From assembly GCF_000565285.1 (NCBI RefSeq), contig NZ_APVL01000008.1, positions 62,001-126,000 on the forward strand: 64,000 nt of DNA, read 5' to 3'. A program made the translations under genes and the position numbers. Within the stretch, counting starts at the first letter, position 1, and each line of letters starts with the position of its first letter. Origin of the DNA: Cytobacillus firmus DS1 (lineage in GTDB: Bacteria > Bacillota > Bacilli > Bacillales > Cytobacillaceae). The notes under the pieces are model-generated. The model did not search any database and was not told the DNA's origin. It worked only from the letters and a program-made list of their open reading frames with translations. Of this stretch, positions 30,381 through 39,038 are shown piece after piece.

Positions 30381-30409
30381 GACCGCTTGAAGGAAGGCGG
30401 TCTTTTTTA
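30381..30409 (+). terminator. Terminator after yqkB
   Basis: GACCGC and GCGGTC pair around 10 bases, followed by TTTTTT. Confidence 0.85.
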
Positions 30410-30543
30410 TACATAGGTAAAAATACCCTTCCAAAATTCTGGAAAATAAGGTTTTAATATACTAGTAAAGGGTTACAGGCTAAATAGATTAAGAAAGATG
30501 TTTGTCTTTATGGGTGAAGAGATTACTGATGGGGGAGATATGA

Positions 30544-31083
30544 ATGAGGCAGAACTATCTGTTATATTTGCTGGTGGCAGCTTCCCTGATATTGTCAGGG
30601 TGCAGCACAGCAACAATGGGCCAGGCAATTGATGATGGAATACCATTCAATGTAAAAGAAATCTTACATAAAGAAAAAGTTAAAGATGGAGTCATTATTC
30701 TTTATTTAACGCAGCAGAATGATGGGCAAAATGAGGTAGAGGCTATGGCAGTTGCCTATTTAAAGGGCGATGACAAAAAGGGTTGGAAAAATGAAGGCCA
30801 TAACCATTGGGAGCATTATGAGAATGAACATATGACCGTTTATTCAGATACTTTCTATGATTACGATAAGGAAGGAAATCTGGAAAACAGATTACCGATA
30901 ATTTTTGGTGAAATTCAGAGCGGGGATATTAAAAAAGTAGAAGTGGCCGGCAAGGAAGAAAAATTTGAAGAAGCGGCTATAATTGATAAAGACAACAAAC
31001 GATATTATTTTAAAATGGGAGATTTTCATACTGCCAGAGGGCTGTCGGCAGACGGTAAGGAAATCATAAAGGAAAAAAACTGA
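30544..31083 (+). CDS. Hypothetical lipoprotein
   Basis: This 179-residue protein has a type II signal peptide with lipobox LSGC (C20) and a hydrophilic mature part rich in D, E and K. No family is recognised. GGGGGAGAT precedes the ATG. It is monocistronic with a bidirectional terminator after it. Confidence 0.75.
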   Translation: MRQNYLLYLLVAASLILSGCSTATMGQAIDDGIPFNVKEILHKEKVKDGVIILYLTQQNDGQNEVEAMAVAYLKGDDKKGWKNEGHNHWEHYENEHMTVYSDTFYDYDKEGNLENRLPIIFGEIQSGDIKKVEVAGKEEKFEEAAIIDKDNKRYYFKMGDFHTARGLSADGKEIIKEKN

Positions 31084-31104
31084 TAACCTTAGTAACAGAG
31101 ATAT

Positions 31105-31137
31105 AAAAAACAGCTGACTTGAAGACAGCTGTTTTTT
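31105..31137. terminator. Bidirectional terminator, lipoprotein gene / yqkD
   Basis: AAAAAACAGCTG and CAGCTGTTTTTT form a perfect stem between convergent genes. Confidence 0.9.
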
Positions 31138-31138
31138 A

Positions 31139-32068
31139 TTATGATAAAGCTTCTTTGCTGCTGACATACTGCTCCAAAAACTCGTCAATGACTTTTTCAT
31201 AATCCTCTCTGTTTTCGTTGAAGGATTGGGCATGGATCCCATTGGCAGCAAGATAAAGTTTTTTAGGGCCTTTTTTCTTTTCATACAAAGCTTCGGACAT
31301 GGTCGGCAAAATAAAATCATCTTTTTCGCTGTGAATAAACAGGATGGGCTTCTTTATATTTTCTATAACAGAAATAGGCGAAACGTCCGCAATGGAATAT
31401 TTCTCCCGCATCCGCAGGAATAGATCAGCAACAGGCAAAAAGAGTTTCGCGGGCAGCTTCATCTCGGTTTTTAAACGGTAAGCCAGCTGCTCCTTAAAAT
31501 CGGAAAAAGGGCAATCGGCAATGTAAAAGTCGGCACCGTCTTCAAGCATTCCCGCATAAAGGAGCATGGTGGCAGCCCCCATGCTTTCACCATGAATGCC
31601 GATCTGGATATCAGGCCCTTTTTCCGCTTTAAGCCAATCAACAATTGCTTTTAGATCAAACTTTTCGTAATGCCCGTAACTTGTCGTCTTTCCCCCGGAT
31701 TCTCCGTGGCGGCGATGATCATAGATTACAGCGTTAAATCCCCGTTCCAGAAAGAGATTCATATATTTAATCGAGTTCATTTTATTTTCCGTAACCCCGT
31801 GAGAAATAATGATATAGCGGCTGTTTTTATGGGGTTCAGCAGCCACAGCTTTTAAGTTATAGCCAAATGGGGAAGGAATAAGCACCTCTCTTTTCGGGAG
31901 GCTTTCATACTTGATCAGATCAAGTCTGCCGGACTCCTTCTCCCTTTCTAAAATAAAGTCATCTTCCTTCTTTTTCATAAACATAAGCCTATTTGTAAAA
32001 TAGACGCCGAGTGATGAAAGAAAGAGAACGATGGAAAATAAATAGCGCAAAAACCTTCTCAAACCCAT
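31139..32068 (-). CDS. yqkD: Alpha/beta hydrolase, membrane anchored (YqkD)
   Basis: This 309-residue protein has an N-terminal hydrophobic segment (residues 5-25) and an alpha/beta hydrolase domain. The oxyanion region ISHGVTEN, the nucleophile elbow G-E-S-M-G, an aspartate in SEKDDF and a histidine in NGIHAQS form the expected triad. The substrate is unknown. Length and place match B. subtilis YqkD. Confidence 0.87.
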   Translation of the reverse strand: MGLRRFLRYLFSIVLFLSSLGVYFTNRLMFMKKKEDDFILEREKESGRLDLIKYESLPKREVLIPSPFGYNLKAVAAEPHKNSRYIIISHGVTENKMNSIKYMNLFLERGFNAVIYDHRRHGESGGKTTSYGHYEKFDLKAIVDWLKAEKGPDIQIGIHGESMGAATMLLYAGMLEDGADFYIADCPFSDFKEQLAYRLKTEMKLPAKLFLPVADLFLRMREKYSIADVSPISVIENIKKPILFIHSEKDDFILPTMSEALYEKKKGPKKLYLAANGIHAQSFNENREDYEKVIDEFLEQYVSSKEALS

Positions 32069-32095
32069 CCCTCCATCTTTTTTTCTTTATCGCAG

Positions 32096-32280
32096 TCTAA
32101 CGGGCAGTAAGACCCCCACTTCAAGACTCAGAGGAATCAAAGGAGGATAAGTGGGGATCAAACTGCCCGTATAGGCCCGAAATAAGGACGCAACGTCTTT
32201 GTGACCCACTTCCTGTGGGCCTCAACTAACAATCAGTGGGGGATAAAAGAAAATCCCCACTGATTGAAGTTTCACTTTAT
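32096..32280 (+). repeat. Palindromic repeat, full copy (IS200/IS605-like, non-coding)
   Basis: A 185-base element starts TCTAACGGGCAGTAAGAC and ends GAAGTTTCACTTTAT. Internally ACGGGCAGT pairs with ACTGCCCGT, CCCCACTT with AAGTGGGG, and near the right end CAATCAGTGGGG with CCCCACTGATTG. A shorter copy is at 38169-38282. The terminal hairpin just before the right end resembles IS200/IS605 ends, but no transposase or TnpB is present. Confidence 0.8.
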
Positions 32281-32355
32281 TTTACCATTCTGGATAAAAT
32301 TAAAACAGAGATGTGAGCCGGGACATGGTGAAATTTCATGAAGGACTCGCGGCAC

Positions 32356-32379
32356 AAAAAAAGCCGCTCCTGCGGCGGC
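32356..32379 (-). terminator. Terminator of the 43-aa ORF
   Basis: On the - strand GCCGC and GCGGC pair around CGCAGGA and lead into TTTTTTT. Confidence 0.8.
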
Positions 32380-32511
32380 TTATTGCTGTGCGTTTTGTCT
32401 TTTAGTCGGATGAATCGCTTTTTCTAATTCCTCGGCAGCAATCGTCTGGCTGACTGTATCGGAATTTGGCTTCCCCTTCTGGCTGGATCCTTTATCGCGT
32501 TTTTGGCTCAT
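32380..32511 (-). CDS. Small hypothetical protein, 43 aa
   Basis: MSQKRDKGSSQKGKPNS opens a 43-residue, basic, hydrophilic protein ending KRQNAQQ. AAAGGGGGAT lies just before the ATG and a terminator begins right after the stop, so it is likely a real gene. No known family is recognised; the composition recalls small spore or nucleic-acid-associated peptides, which is only a guess. Confidence 0.6.
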   Translation of the reverse strand: MSQKRDKGSSQKGKPNSDTVSQTIAAEELEKAIHPTKRQNAQQ

Positions 32512-32618
32512 AGGATTATCCCCCTTTTAATGGCTGCAGCTGAACTTGAATTCGTCAGCTGCTTTCATCTAATAAGATGCGATAAAAAAGGGGGCATTAT
32601 TCATCTAAAGCTGTTATG

Positions 32619-33527
32619 CTATTGAACAGTTTGAACATTCAGCCTGAAATAGGTGCTTTCAATCGGCCTGGAAAGATGAGGCTGAACAATTTTTACAGCT
32701 TCCATTAATTGATCCAGGTTAACATTGGTTTCAATTCCCATGCGCTCAAGCATATAAACAACATCTTCAGTTGCCGCATTGCCTGCAGCTCCCGGGGCAA
32801 ATGGGCATCCGCCAAGTCCTCCGGCGGAAGTATCAAATCGGTCGACACCTGCCTGTAAGGCTGCAAAAATATTAGTAAGGGCCATTTTTCTTGTGTCATG
32901 GAAATGCGCAGTCAGCAGAGTATTTGGAAACTCTTCTTTTAAACGGGAAAAGAGCCCGTATGATTCATGGGGAGCAGCCATCCCGATTGTATCTGCCACG
33001 CTTAATTCATCAGCCCCTGCCTCTGTAAATTGGCGGCATAGCCCAACTGTATCTTCAGGATTGACGGCTCCTTCATACGGACAATAAAATGCCGTAGAGA
33101 TGCAGGCACGGACAAAATAACCTTTTTTCTTCAGTTCTCCGATAATCGGTTTTAGTTCATCCATGCTTTCCTGAGTGGTTTTATTGATGTTTTTCTTGTT
33201 AAATGTATTGCTTACACCAACGAAAACGGCAACAGCCCGGCAATCAGTCATATATACTCTGTCAATGCCTTTGCGGTTCGGGGCAAGTACGATATCCCTT
33301 GTATTTGCATCAAGACAATCTGCCGTAATTTCAGCTGCATCCCCCATCTGCGGAACCCATTTAGGAGACACAAAAGAAGTAAGCTCCAATTCTGTTAATC
33401 CTGCATTTTTTAAACTTTTAATAAAGTCTTTCTTAACTTCAGTCGGTACAAACGACTTTTCGTTTTGCAGTCCATCCCGCGGGCCCACTTCAATAATTGT
33501 TACTTTATCCGGAAATGCAAGCGTCAT
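32619..33527 (-). CDS. hmgL: Hydroxymethylglutaryl-CoA lyase
   Basis: This 302-residue TIM-barrel enzyme splits HMG-CoA into acetoacetate and acetyl-CoA. EVGPRDGLQNE opens the barrel, the metal pair HFHDT is present, and the signature GGLGGCPFAPGAAGN contains the catalytic cysteine. It diverges from the thiolase-CoA-transferase genes that use its product, so the group forms the end of leucine and ketone-body breakdown. Similar to B. subtilis YngG. Confidence 0.95.
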   Translation of the reverse strand: MTLAFPDKVTIIEVGPRDGLQNEKSFVPTEVKKDFIKSLKNAGLTELELTSFVSPKWVPQMGDAAEITADCLDANTRDIVLAPNRKGIDRVYMTDCRAVAVFVGVSNTFNKKNINKTTQESMDELKPIIGELKKKGYFVRACISTAFYCPYEGAVNPEDTVGLCRQFTEAGADELSVADTIGMAAPHESYGLFSRLKEEFPNTLLTAHFHDTRKMALTNIFAALQAGVDRFDTSAGGLGGCPFAPGAAGNAATEDVVYMLERMGIETNVNLDQLMEAVKIVQPHLSRPIESTYFRLNVQTVQ

Positions 33528-33589
33528 GTTTTCCTCTCCCGTTTCATAATTTAAATTTTAGTAAGCGTTTTCTAGACAACCCTAAATTT

Positions 33590-33619
33590 ATTGTATTAGG
33601 AAAGTATTTTCGATTGCAA
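33590..33619 (-). promoter_or_regulatory. Probable sigma-A promoter of hmgL
   Basis: TTGCAA (33619-33614) and TACAAT (33595-33590) on the - strand are 18 bases apart. Confidence 0.5.
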
Positions 33620-33706
33620 GAATAATAGAAATTTTGACAAAATAAAAGGAATTTTGATATCCCGGAACGAATATAAGCAAAGAGATGTTTTGAAAGGATG
33701 AGAGAG

Positions 33707-34894
33707 ATGGCACAAACAGAAGTCGTAATAGTCAGCGCTGTCCGGACAGCAATCGGCAGTTTCAATGGAAGTCTTAAAGATGTATCTGCACCAGAGCTTG
33801 GGGCGATTGCGATAAAAGGCGCTCTTGAAAAAGCAGGTGTAACACCGGATCAAATAGATGAAGTAATCCTTGGGAATGTCCTGCAGGCAGGCCTGGGCCA
33901 AAACACAGCAAGGCAGGCAGCTCTTAAAGCTGGACTTCCTGAAAGCGTTTCCGCAATGACGATTAATAAAGTTTGCGGTTCAGGGCTGAAGGCGGTCCAT
34001 TTAGCAGCACAGGCCATTTTAGCTGGCGATGCCGAAGCAGTGATTGCTGGCGGCATGGAAAATATGAGCCAGGCGCCTTACATACTGAAAAATGCAAGAA
34101 ATGGCTTTAAAATGGGAGATCAAAAGCTTATAGATTCGATGATTTCAGACGGTCTCTGGTGTGCTTTTAATGATTACCATATGGGAGTTACAGCTGAAAA
34201 TCTTTGCTCAAAATATGAGCTGAGCAGGGAAGAACAGGACAAATTTGCCGCAGACAGCCAGGAAAAGGCAGCAAAGGCAATTGAAGAAGGAAAATTCAAA
34301 GATGAAATCGTTCCGGTGGAAATTCCTCAGCGAAAAGGGGATCCGATAGTTTTTGATACAGACGAGTATCCGAAAAAAGGAACAACTGCTGAAAAGCTCG
34401 CTGGCCTGCGTCCGGCGTTCAGGAAAGATGGCAGCGTAACAGCCGGAAATGCTTCCGGGATTAATGACGGGGCGGCTGTAGTGCTGGTTATGAGCAGAAA
34501 GAGAGCAGATGAACTGGGGCTTAAGCCATTAGTGACGATTAAAGGAAATGCAAGTGCAGGTGTGGACCCCAGCATCATGGGGATCGGACCTGTTGCTGCC
34601 GTAAAAAAAGCGCTTGAAAAGGCAACTGTTTCCATGGGTGAATTAGAGCTTATTGAAGCAAATGAGGCATTTGCAGCCCAGTCGCTGGCAGTTGACAGGG
34701 AGCTTCGTTTTAACAAGGAGATTCTGAATGTTAATGGCGGAGCCATTGCACTTGGACATCCAATCGGCGCAAGCGGAGCACGAATCCTCGTAACTCTTAT
34801 TCATGAGATGCAAAAAAGACAGGCAAAGAAAGGCCTTGCAACTCTTTGCATTGGCGGAGGCCAAGGGGTAGCTACAGTAGTGGAGCTTGCATAG
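33707..34894 (+). CDS. Acetyl-CoA C-acetyltransferase (thiolase)
   Basis: This 395-residue thiolase splits acetoacetyl-CoA into two acetyl-CoA or runs in reverse. The acyl-cysteine is in [10 protein letters not shown], the histidine in GHPIGASGA and the second cysteine in CIGGGQG. The ATG at 33707 follows AAAGGATG at normal distance; the in-frame ATG at 33698 overlaps it. First gene of an operon with scoA-scoB. Confidence 0.93.
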   Translation: MAQTEVVIVSAVRTAIGSFNGSLKDVSAPELGAIAIKGALEKAGVTPDQIDEVILGNVLQAGLGQNTARQAALKAGLPESVSAMTINKVCGSGLKAVHLAAQAILAGDAEAVIAGGMENMSQAPYILKNARNGFKMGDQKLIDSMISDGLWCAFNDYHMGVTAENLCSKYELSREEQDKFAADSQEKAAKAIEEGKFKDEIVPVEIPQRKGDPIVFDTDEYPKKGTTAEKLAGLRPAFRKDGSVTAGNASGINDGAAVVLVMSRKRADELGLKPLVTIKGNASAGVDPSIMGIGPVAAVKKALEKATVSMGELELIEANEAFAAQSLAVDRELRFNKEILNVNGGAIALGHPIGASGARILVTLIHEMQKRQAKKGLATLCIGGGQGVATVVELA

Positions 34895-34948
34895 CTGTTT
34901 TTGATAATTAGTAAAAATAAGTACTTTTGAATGAAAGGAGCGATTGAA

Positions 34949-35638
34949 GTGAAGAAAATTTGTACTTCCTTCAGTGAAGCGGTTCAGGGAATTCACGATG
35001 GTGCTGTCCTAATGGTTGGCGGTTTCGGCCTTTGCGGAATTCCGGAAAACCTTATTCTGGCTTTAGTTGAAAAAGGGGTTAAGGATCTGACAGTCATTTC
35101 GAATAACTGCGGTGTTGACGATTGGGGACTTGGACTGCTTTTAAAAAATAAACAGATTAAGAAAATGGTTGGTTCGTATGTTGGGGAAAACAAAGAGTTT
35201 GAAAGACAGGTTCTCTCAGGGGAAATTGAAGTAGAGCTGCTTCCTCAAGGAACACTTGCAGAGAAAATACGTGCAGGCGGCGCAGGCATTCCTGCTTTTT
35301 ACACACCAGCTGGAGTAGGGACCCCAATTGCAGAGGGGAAAGAGACGAAGGTGTTTGACGGCAAGGAATATCTTCTTGAAGAAGCACTGAAAGCAGACTT
35401 CAGCCTTGTGAGAGCATGGAAGGGCGATAAGATGGGCAATCTTGTTTACCATAAAACGGCCCGAAACTTCAATCCGATGATTGCAGCAGCCGGCAAAGTG
35501 ACAATTGCAGAAGTGGAGACGCTTTATGAGATTGGTGAACTGGATCCGAATTATATTCATACCCCGAGCATCTATGTTCAATCACTAATTGAAGGAAAAC
35601 AGGAGAAGCGCATTGAAAGACTGACGGTGAAGAAATAA
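34949..35638 (+). CDS. scoA: 3-oxoacid CoA-transferase subunit A
   Basis: This 229-residue subunit has the [13 protein letters not shown] nucleotide/CoA motif of class I CoA-transferases. With subunit B it moves CoA from succinyl-CoA (or another donor) to acetoacetate. The GTG at 34949 follows AAAGGAG by 8 bases; the ATG at 34931 lies upstream of that site and is rejected. Confidence 0.93.
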   Translation: MKKICTSFSEAVQGIHDGAVLMVGGFGLCGIPENLILALVEKGVKDLTVISNNCGVDDWGLGLLLKNKQIKKMVGSYVGENKEFERQVLSGEIEVELLPQGTLAEKIRAGGAGIPAFYTPAGVGTPIAEGKETKVFDGKEYLLEEALKADFSLVRAWKGDKMGNLVYHKTARNFNPMIAAAGKVTIAEVETLYEIGELDPNYIHTPSIYVQSLIEGKQEKRIERLTVKK

Positions 35639-35665
35639 ATACTAGTGACGGAAGGAGAGGGTGTC

Positions 35666-36334
35666 ATGAGTAACGATAAAGCGGCAGTACGCGAAAAAAT
35701 TGCCAGACGGGCTGAAAAGGAAATTGAAAATGGCTTTTACGTGAATTTGGGAATCGGTATGCCAACATTGGTTGCAAATTATATTTCTGATAATAAGGAA
35801 GTGGTCCTGCAATCTGAAAATGGATTACTGGGCATCGGCCCGTATCCTGCAGAAAGTGAAGTTGATCCGGATCTAATTAACGCCGGAAAAGAAACAGTTA
35901 CAGCCATCCCGGGATCATCTTATTTTGATAGTGCTGAATCTTTTGCAATGATCAGGGGCGGCCATGTGAATATTGCCATTCTCGGCGGTATGGAAGTCTC
36001 TGAAAAAGGAGATCTTGCCAACTGGATGATTCCCGGAAAAATGATCAAGGGAATGGGCGGTGCAATGGATCTGGTTCATGGCGCCAATAAAATCATTGTC
36101 ATTATGGATCACACTAATAAAAACGGCGATTCAAAAATTCTTAAAGAATGCAGCCTGCCTTTAACAGGTAAAAATGTCGTTGACCGCATTATAACTGAGC
36201 GGGCAGTCATCGATGTCACCGAGTCCGGTTTGAAGCTTGTTGAAGTAGCTAAAGGCTTCACAATCGGGGACATTATCAATTCGACAGAACCCCAATTGCA
36301 GGTTGATGAAAACGTTATAACAGAAGCTTACTAA
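35666..36334 (+). CDS. scoB: 3-oxoacid CoA-transferase subunit B
   Basis: This 222-residue subunit has the catalytic glutamate in the [12 protein letters not shown] segment typical of class I CoA-transferases, and [13 protein letters not shown]. The ATG at 35666 follows GGAAGGAGAGG; earlier in-frame codons precede that site. Forms the enzyme with scoA directly upstream. Confidence 0.93.
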   Translation: MSNDKAAVREKIARRAEKEIENGFYVNLGIGMPTLVANYISDNKEVVLQSENGLLGIGPYPAESEVDPDLINAGKETVTAIPGSSYFDSAESFAMIRGGHVNIAILGGMEVSEKGDLANWMIPGKMIKGMGGAMDLVHGANKIIVIMDHTNKNGDSKILKECSLPLTGKNVVDRIITERAVIDVTESGLKLVEVAKGFTIGDIINSTEPQLQVDENVITEAY

Positions 36335-36340
36335 TACATC

Positions 36341-36379
36341 TGAAAAGTACAGCTGCATGCTGTGCTTTTCATTATTTTC
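36341..36379 (+). terminator. Terminator after scoB
   Basis: TGAAAAGTACAGC and GCTGTGCTTTTCA pair (one G-U) around TGCAT, followed by TTATTTT. Confidence 0.6.
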
Positions 36380-36403
36380 AGCCTAAAGAAAAGAGGAGAA
36401 AAA

Positions 36404-36775
36404 ATGAGTTTTTCCTTTAAAGGAATTGACCATATCCAGCTGGCAGCTCCGAAAGGCTGCGAGGAGGAAGCCAGGAAATTTTATGGTGAACAGCTTGGCC
36501 TGAAAGAAATTCCCAAGCCTGAAAATCTTCAAAAGCGCGGAGGCTGCTGGTTTATTTGCGGAGATCAGGAAATCCATATTGGAGTACAGGAAGGCTTCCT
36601 GCCTGCCAAAAAAGCCCACCCTGGTTTTATTGTGGAAAACCTGGAAGCCTTAAGAAGCAAACTTGAGGAGCAGAATGTAGCAATAAAGGAAGAACCGCCG
36701 ATAGAAGGAAGAGAGAGGTTCTTTGCAGATGATCCATTCGGAAATAGAATTGAGTTTCTGGAGTTTTTACGATAA
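36404..36775 (+). CDS. VOC-family (glyoxalase-like) protein
   Basis: This 123-residue protein has the paired beta-alpha-beta-beta-beta halves of the vicinal oxygen chelate fold, opening GIDHIQLAAP and ending DPFGNRIEFLEF with the usual C-terminal metal-ligand glutamate. Substrate unknown. The ATG at 36404 follows AGAGGAG; the upstream ATG at 36362 lies in the preceding hairpin. Confidence 0.85.
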   Translation: MSFSFKGIDHIQLAAPKGCEEEARKFYGEQLGLKEIPKPENLQKRGGCWFICGDQEIHIGVQEGFLPAKKAHPGFIVENLEALRSKLEEQNVAIKEEPPIEGRERFFADDPFGNRIEFLEFLR

Positions 36776-36852
36776 AAGTGATTAAGCCATTTCCTTCATG
36801 AATAATAAAATATGCTATAATAAATGGCAAAATCAGTTGATGAGGGGATTAT

Positions 36853-37098
36853 ATGAAAAAGAAAAAACATCATTCCCAGCCTAAGAAAGACGACAAACCA
36901 GTCACGTTAGGCGACATGCTGAACCAGGATCTGATGGAGCAGCTGAAAGGGAAAAAGCAGGAATTAAAGGCTGCTGAAGATAAACAGAAGGAAGAAGAAG
37001 AGCGCAGAAAAAGAGAGGAAAGAAGACTGCGCGAAAAAAATAAAAGTTTTGAAGAACTGCTTGGAGAAAGCGATCTTAACTGGAAAGAATTCAAATAA
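36853..37098 (+). CDS. yqkE: YqkE-like protein, DUF3886
   Basis: This 81-residue protein is highly charged, with a long K/E/R-rich coiled-coil stretch (residues 33-65) and a conserved-looking end LLGESDLNWKEFK. It matches B. subtilis YqkE in size and place. Function unknown. GATGAGGGG precedes the ATG. Confidence 0.85.
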   Translation: MKKKKHHSQPKKDDKPVTLGDMLNQDLMEQLKGKKQELKAAEDKQKEEEERRKREERRLREKNKSFEELLGESDLNWKEFK

Positions 37099-37103
37099 TA
37101 TTA

Positions 37104-37138
37104 AAAAAGGGGCCGGCTTTTTCTGTCAGCCCCTTTCT
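37104..37138 (+). terminator. Terminator after yqkE
   Basis: AAAGGGGC and GCCCCTTT pair around an imperfect upper stem and run into TTTCTTGTCTT. Confidence 0.7.
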
Positions 37139-37161
37139 TGTCTTAAATTATGGATTTTCTA

Positions 37162-38085
37162 TCATCTATGCTGCTCATATTTATTTAGCATTGCAATAGA
37201 TTTAATCAGGGCCAATTCCTCTTCGTTCAGAGGCTTGGCTCTAGCTGCTTCTGCATTTTCTCTAACTTGCTCAGCCCGGCTGGCCCCGGCTGTAACAGAA
37301 GCGACAGCAGGGTTCGCAAGATTGAACTGAAATGCTATCTCGTTCATGGTGCGCTGGTCAGAAATTTTTTCCCGGATGCTGGTGAGCGTTTTTTTCAATT
37401 CAGCATAGCTGTAGTCCAAATAGCCTTTATTCTTTATCGATTCTGATGCTTTATCCAGCATTTTGTCGCTGAGCAGCCCTTTGGCCAGCGGCCCTCTTGT
37501 AACAGCGCTGATGCCTTTTTGATTCAGAAGAGGCAGCGCTTCTTCTTCAGGGCGCCGATCTAAAATGCTGTATTGCATCATGACAGAAACAATGGATGAT
37601 TTAGATGCAAATTCCCGAATTACATTTGGACGAATAGAGGAAATGCCATATTGGCGGATGTACCCTTCTTCCTTTAGTTCCTCAAATGCTTCAATGGTTT
37701 CATCAATCGGATCTTCAATCGTGCCGCCATGAAGCTGATATAAATCGATGTAGTCCGTATCCAGCCGTTTCAAGCTGTCTTTTACAGCTTCTTTGATGTG
37801 GCTTTTTGAGGGATCCCAGCTCCAGCCATCTTTATTCTTATTCCATCGGTTGCCGGCTTTGGTCGCAATAATCACCTGTTCGCGCACATTCTTTAACGAT
37901 TGTCCGACAAGCTTTTCGTTTTCACCAAAATCATATAAATCAGCTGTATCAAAATAATTGATTCCTTCTTCAAGGGCAGCTTCAATAATCTCCTGAGCCT
38001 TTGAAGGGCTGGTGCCAATTGACATGCAGCCCAGTCCAAGCTCGCTTACGTACAAGTCTGAGTTTCCAAGTCTTCTCTTTTTCAA
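37162..38085 (-). CDS. yqkF: Aldo/keto reductase (YqkF)
   Basis: This 307-residue NADPH-dependent oxidoreductase has the catalytic tetrad segments FDTADLY, ATKAG and QLHGG. The C-terminal cofactor loop reads ASVTAGASRAEQVREN. Substrate unknown. It matches B. subtilis yqkF. The gene is transcribed away from a palindromic repeat copy. Confidence 0.9.
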   Translation of the reverse strand: MKKRRLGNSDLYVSELGLGCMSIGTSPSKAQEIIEAALEEGINYFDTADLYDFGENEKLVGQSLKNVREQVIIATKAGNRWNKNKDGWSWDPSKSHIKEAVKDSLKRLDTDYIDLYQLHGGTIEDPIDETIEAFEELKEEGYIRQYGISSIRPNVIREFASKSSIVSVMMQYSILDRRPEEEALPLLNQKGISAVTRGPLAKGLLSDKMLDKASESIKNKGYLDYSYAELKKTLTSIREKISDQRTMNEIAFQFNLANPAVASVTAGASRAEQVRENAEAARAKPLNEEELALIKSIAMLNKYEQHR

Positions 38086-38168
38086 GTACCCACCTCATTT
38101 GAATGTTTTCTATAATTGTACATAAACAAATGAGGCATACTCAAATTTAGAGGCTTATCATTTTATCG

Positions 38169-38282
38169 TCTAACGGGCAGTAAGACCCCCACTTCAAAAC
38201 TAATTTTAATCAAAGGAGGATAAGTTCAACTGACAATCAGTGGGGATAAGGAAAACCTCCACCGATTGAAGTTTCACTTTAT
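38169..38282 (+). repeat. Palindromic repeat, internally deleted copy
   Basis: This 114-base copy shares both ends with 32096-32280 but lacks about 71 internal bases (the AAGTGGGG to TGTGGGCC part). Its right-end hairpin is degenerate (TGGGG/CCTCC). The last nine bases overlap the 3' end of mciZ on the other strand and provide its stop codon. Confidence 0.8.
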
Positions 38283-38408
38283 ATTGTTCTGAGATTCAAC
38301 CCAGTCTTTTACAAGGACATACTGCCTGCTGTATTGTTTTAATTTCTCACGGATTTCCCAGGCTTTGCCGGCCAGAATAACTCCCCTATTATGGACATAC
38401 ACCTTCAT
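38274..38408 (-). CDS. mciZ: MciZ, mother-cell inhibitor of FtsZ
   Basis: This 44-residue peptide, MKVYVHNRGVILAGKAWEI in its first part, closely matches what I recall of B. subtilis MciZ (40 residues), which caps FtsZ and blocks Z-ring assembly in the mother cell. The GKAWEIR-KLK core and VKDW are kept. The C-terminus SQNNIK differs, and its last two codons and stop lie in the repeat at 38169-38282. GAGGGGGAG precedes the ATG. It is divergent from nudF, as in B. subtilis. Confidence 0.88.
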   Translation of the reverse strand: MKVYVHNRGVILAGKAWEIREKLKQYSRQYVLVKDWVESQNNIK

Positions 38409-38437
38409 GCCATACTCCCCCTCATCAAGTATGATAA

Positions 38438-38466
38438 AATGTATGAGCAATCATTACCGGAATAGA
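38438..38466 (-). promoter_or_regulatory. Probable sigma-E promoter of mciZ
   Basis: On the - strand CATACATT (38445-38438) is a perfect sigma-E -10, with TCTATT about 15 bases upstream as -35. This fits the mother-cell expression reported for mciZ. Confidence 0.55.
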
Positions 38467-38485
38467 ACAGGAGTGACTGAAAACA

Positions 38486-39037
38486 ATGAGCCGCCTAGAA
38501 GAAAAAACAATTAAAACGGAAAAAATCTTCACTGGTAAAGTCATTAGTCTGCAGGTGGAGGATGTTGAGCTGCCAAATGGCAAAACATCGAAGCGGGAAA
38601 TTATCAAACATCCCGGTGCAGTAGCTGTATTGGCAGTAACAGAAGATAATAAAATAGTGATGGTTGAACAATATCGAAAAGCGCTGGATAAGATTATTGC
38701 TGAAATTCCTGCCGGAAAGCTTGAAGCAGGAGAAGAACCCAGCATTTGTGCAGAAAGGGAACTGGAAGAAGAAACAGGGTACGGCTGCAAGGAAATGGAA
38801 TGGCTGATCTCATTCTACACTTCTCCCGGATTTGCCGATGAGCTCGTGCATCTATATATAGCAAAGGGTCTTAAGAAAAAAGAAAATGCCGCTTCGCCTG
38901 ATGAAGATGAATTTGTGAACCTTTTGGAGGTAACCCTTGAGGAAGCCATATCCCTGCTTGAGGAGCAAAAGGTTTATGATGCGAAAACTGCTTATGCAAT
39001 CCAATATCTGCAGCTGCAGGAGGCTCTGAAAAAATAG
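38486..39037 (+). CDS. nudF: ADP-ribose pyrophosphatase
   Basis: This 183-residue Nudix hydrolase splits ADP-ribose into AMP and ribose 5-phosphate. The Nudix box is complete: G-K-L-E-A-G-E ... R-E-L-E-E-E-T-G-Y. The EQYRKA segment before it is typical of the ADP-ribose subgroup. The next gene starts 1 base after its stop. Confidence 0.95.
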   Translation: MSRLEEKTIKTEKIFTGKVISLQVEDVELPNGKTSKREIIKHPGAVAVLAVTEDNKIVMVEQYRKALDKIIAEIPAGKLEAGEEPSICAERELEEETGYGCKEMEWLISFYTSPGFADELVHLYIAKGLKKKENAASPDEDEFVNLLEVTLEEAISLLEEQKVYDAKTAYAIQYLQLQEALKK

Positions 39038-39038
39038 C

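Noticed and set aside
36305-36321. CcpA (cre)-like sequence near ATGAAAACGTTATAACA
   Set aside because: The 3' part departs from the consensus and it lies within the end of scoB.
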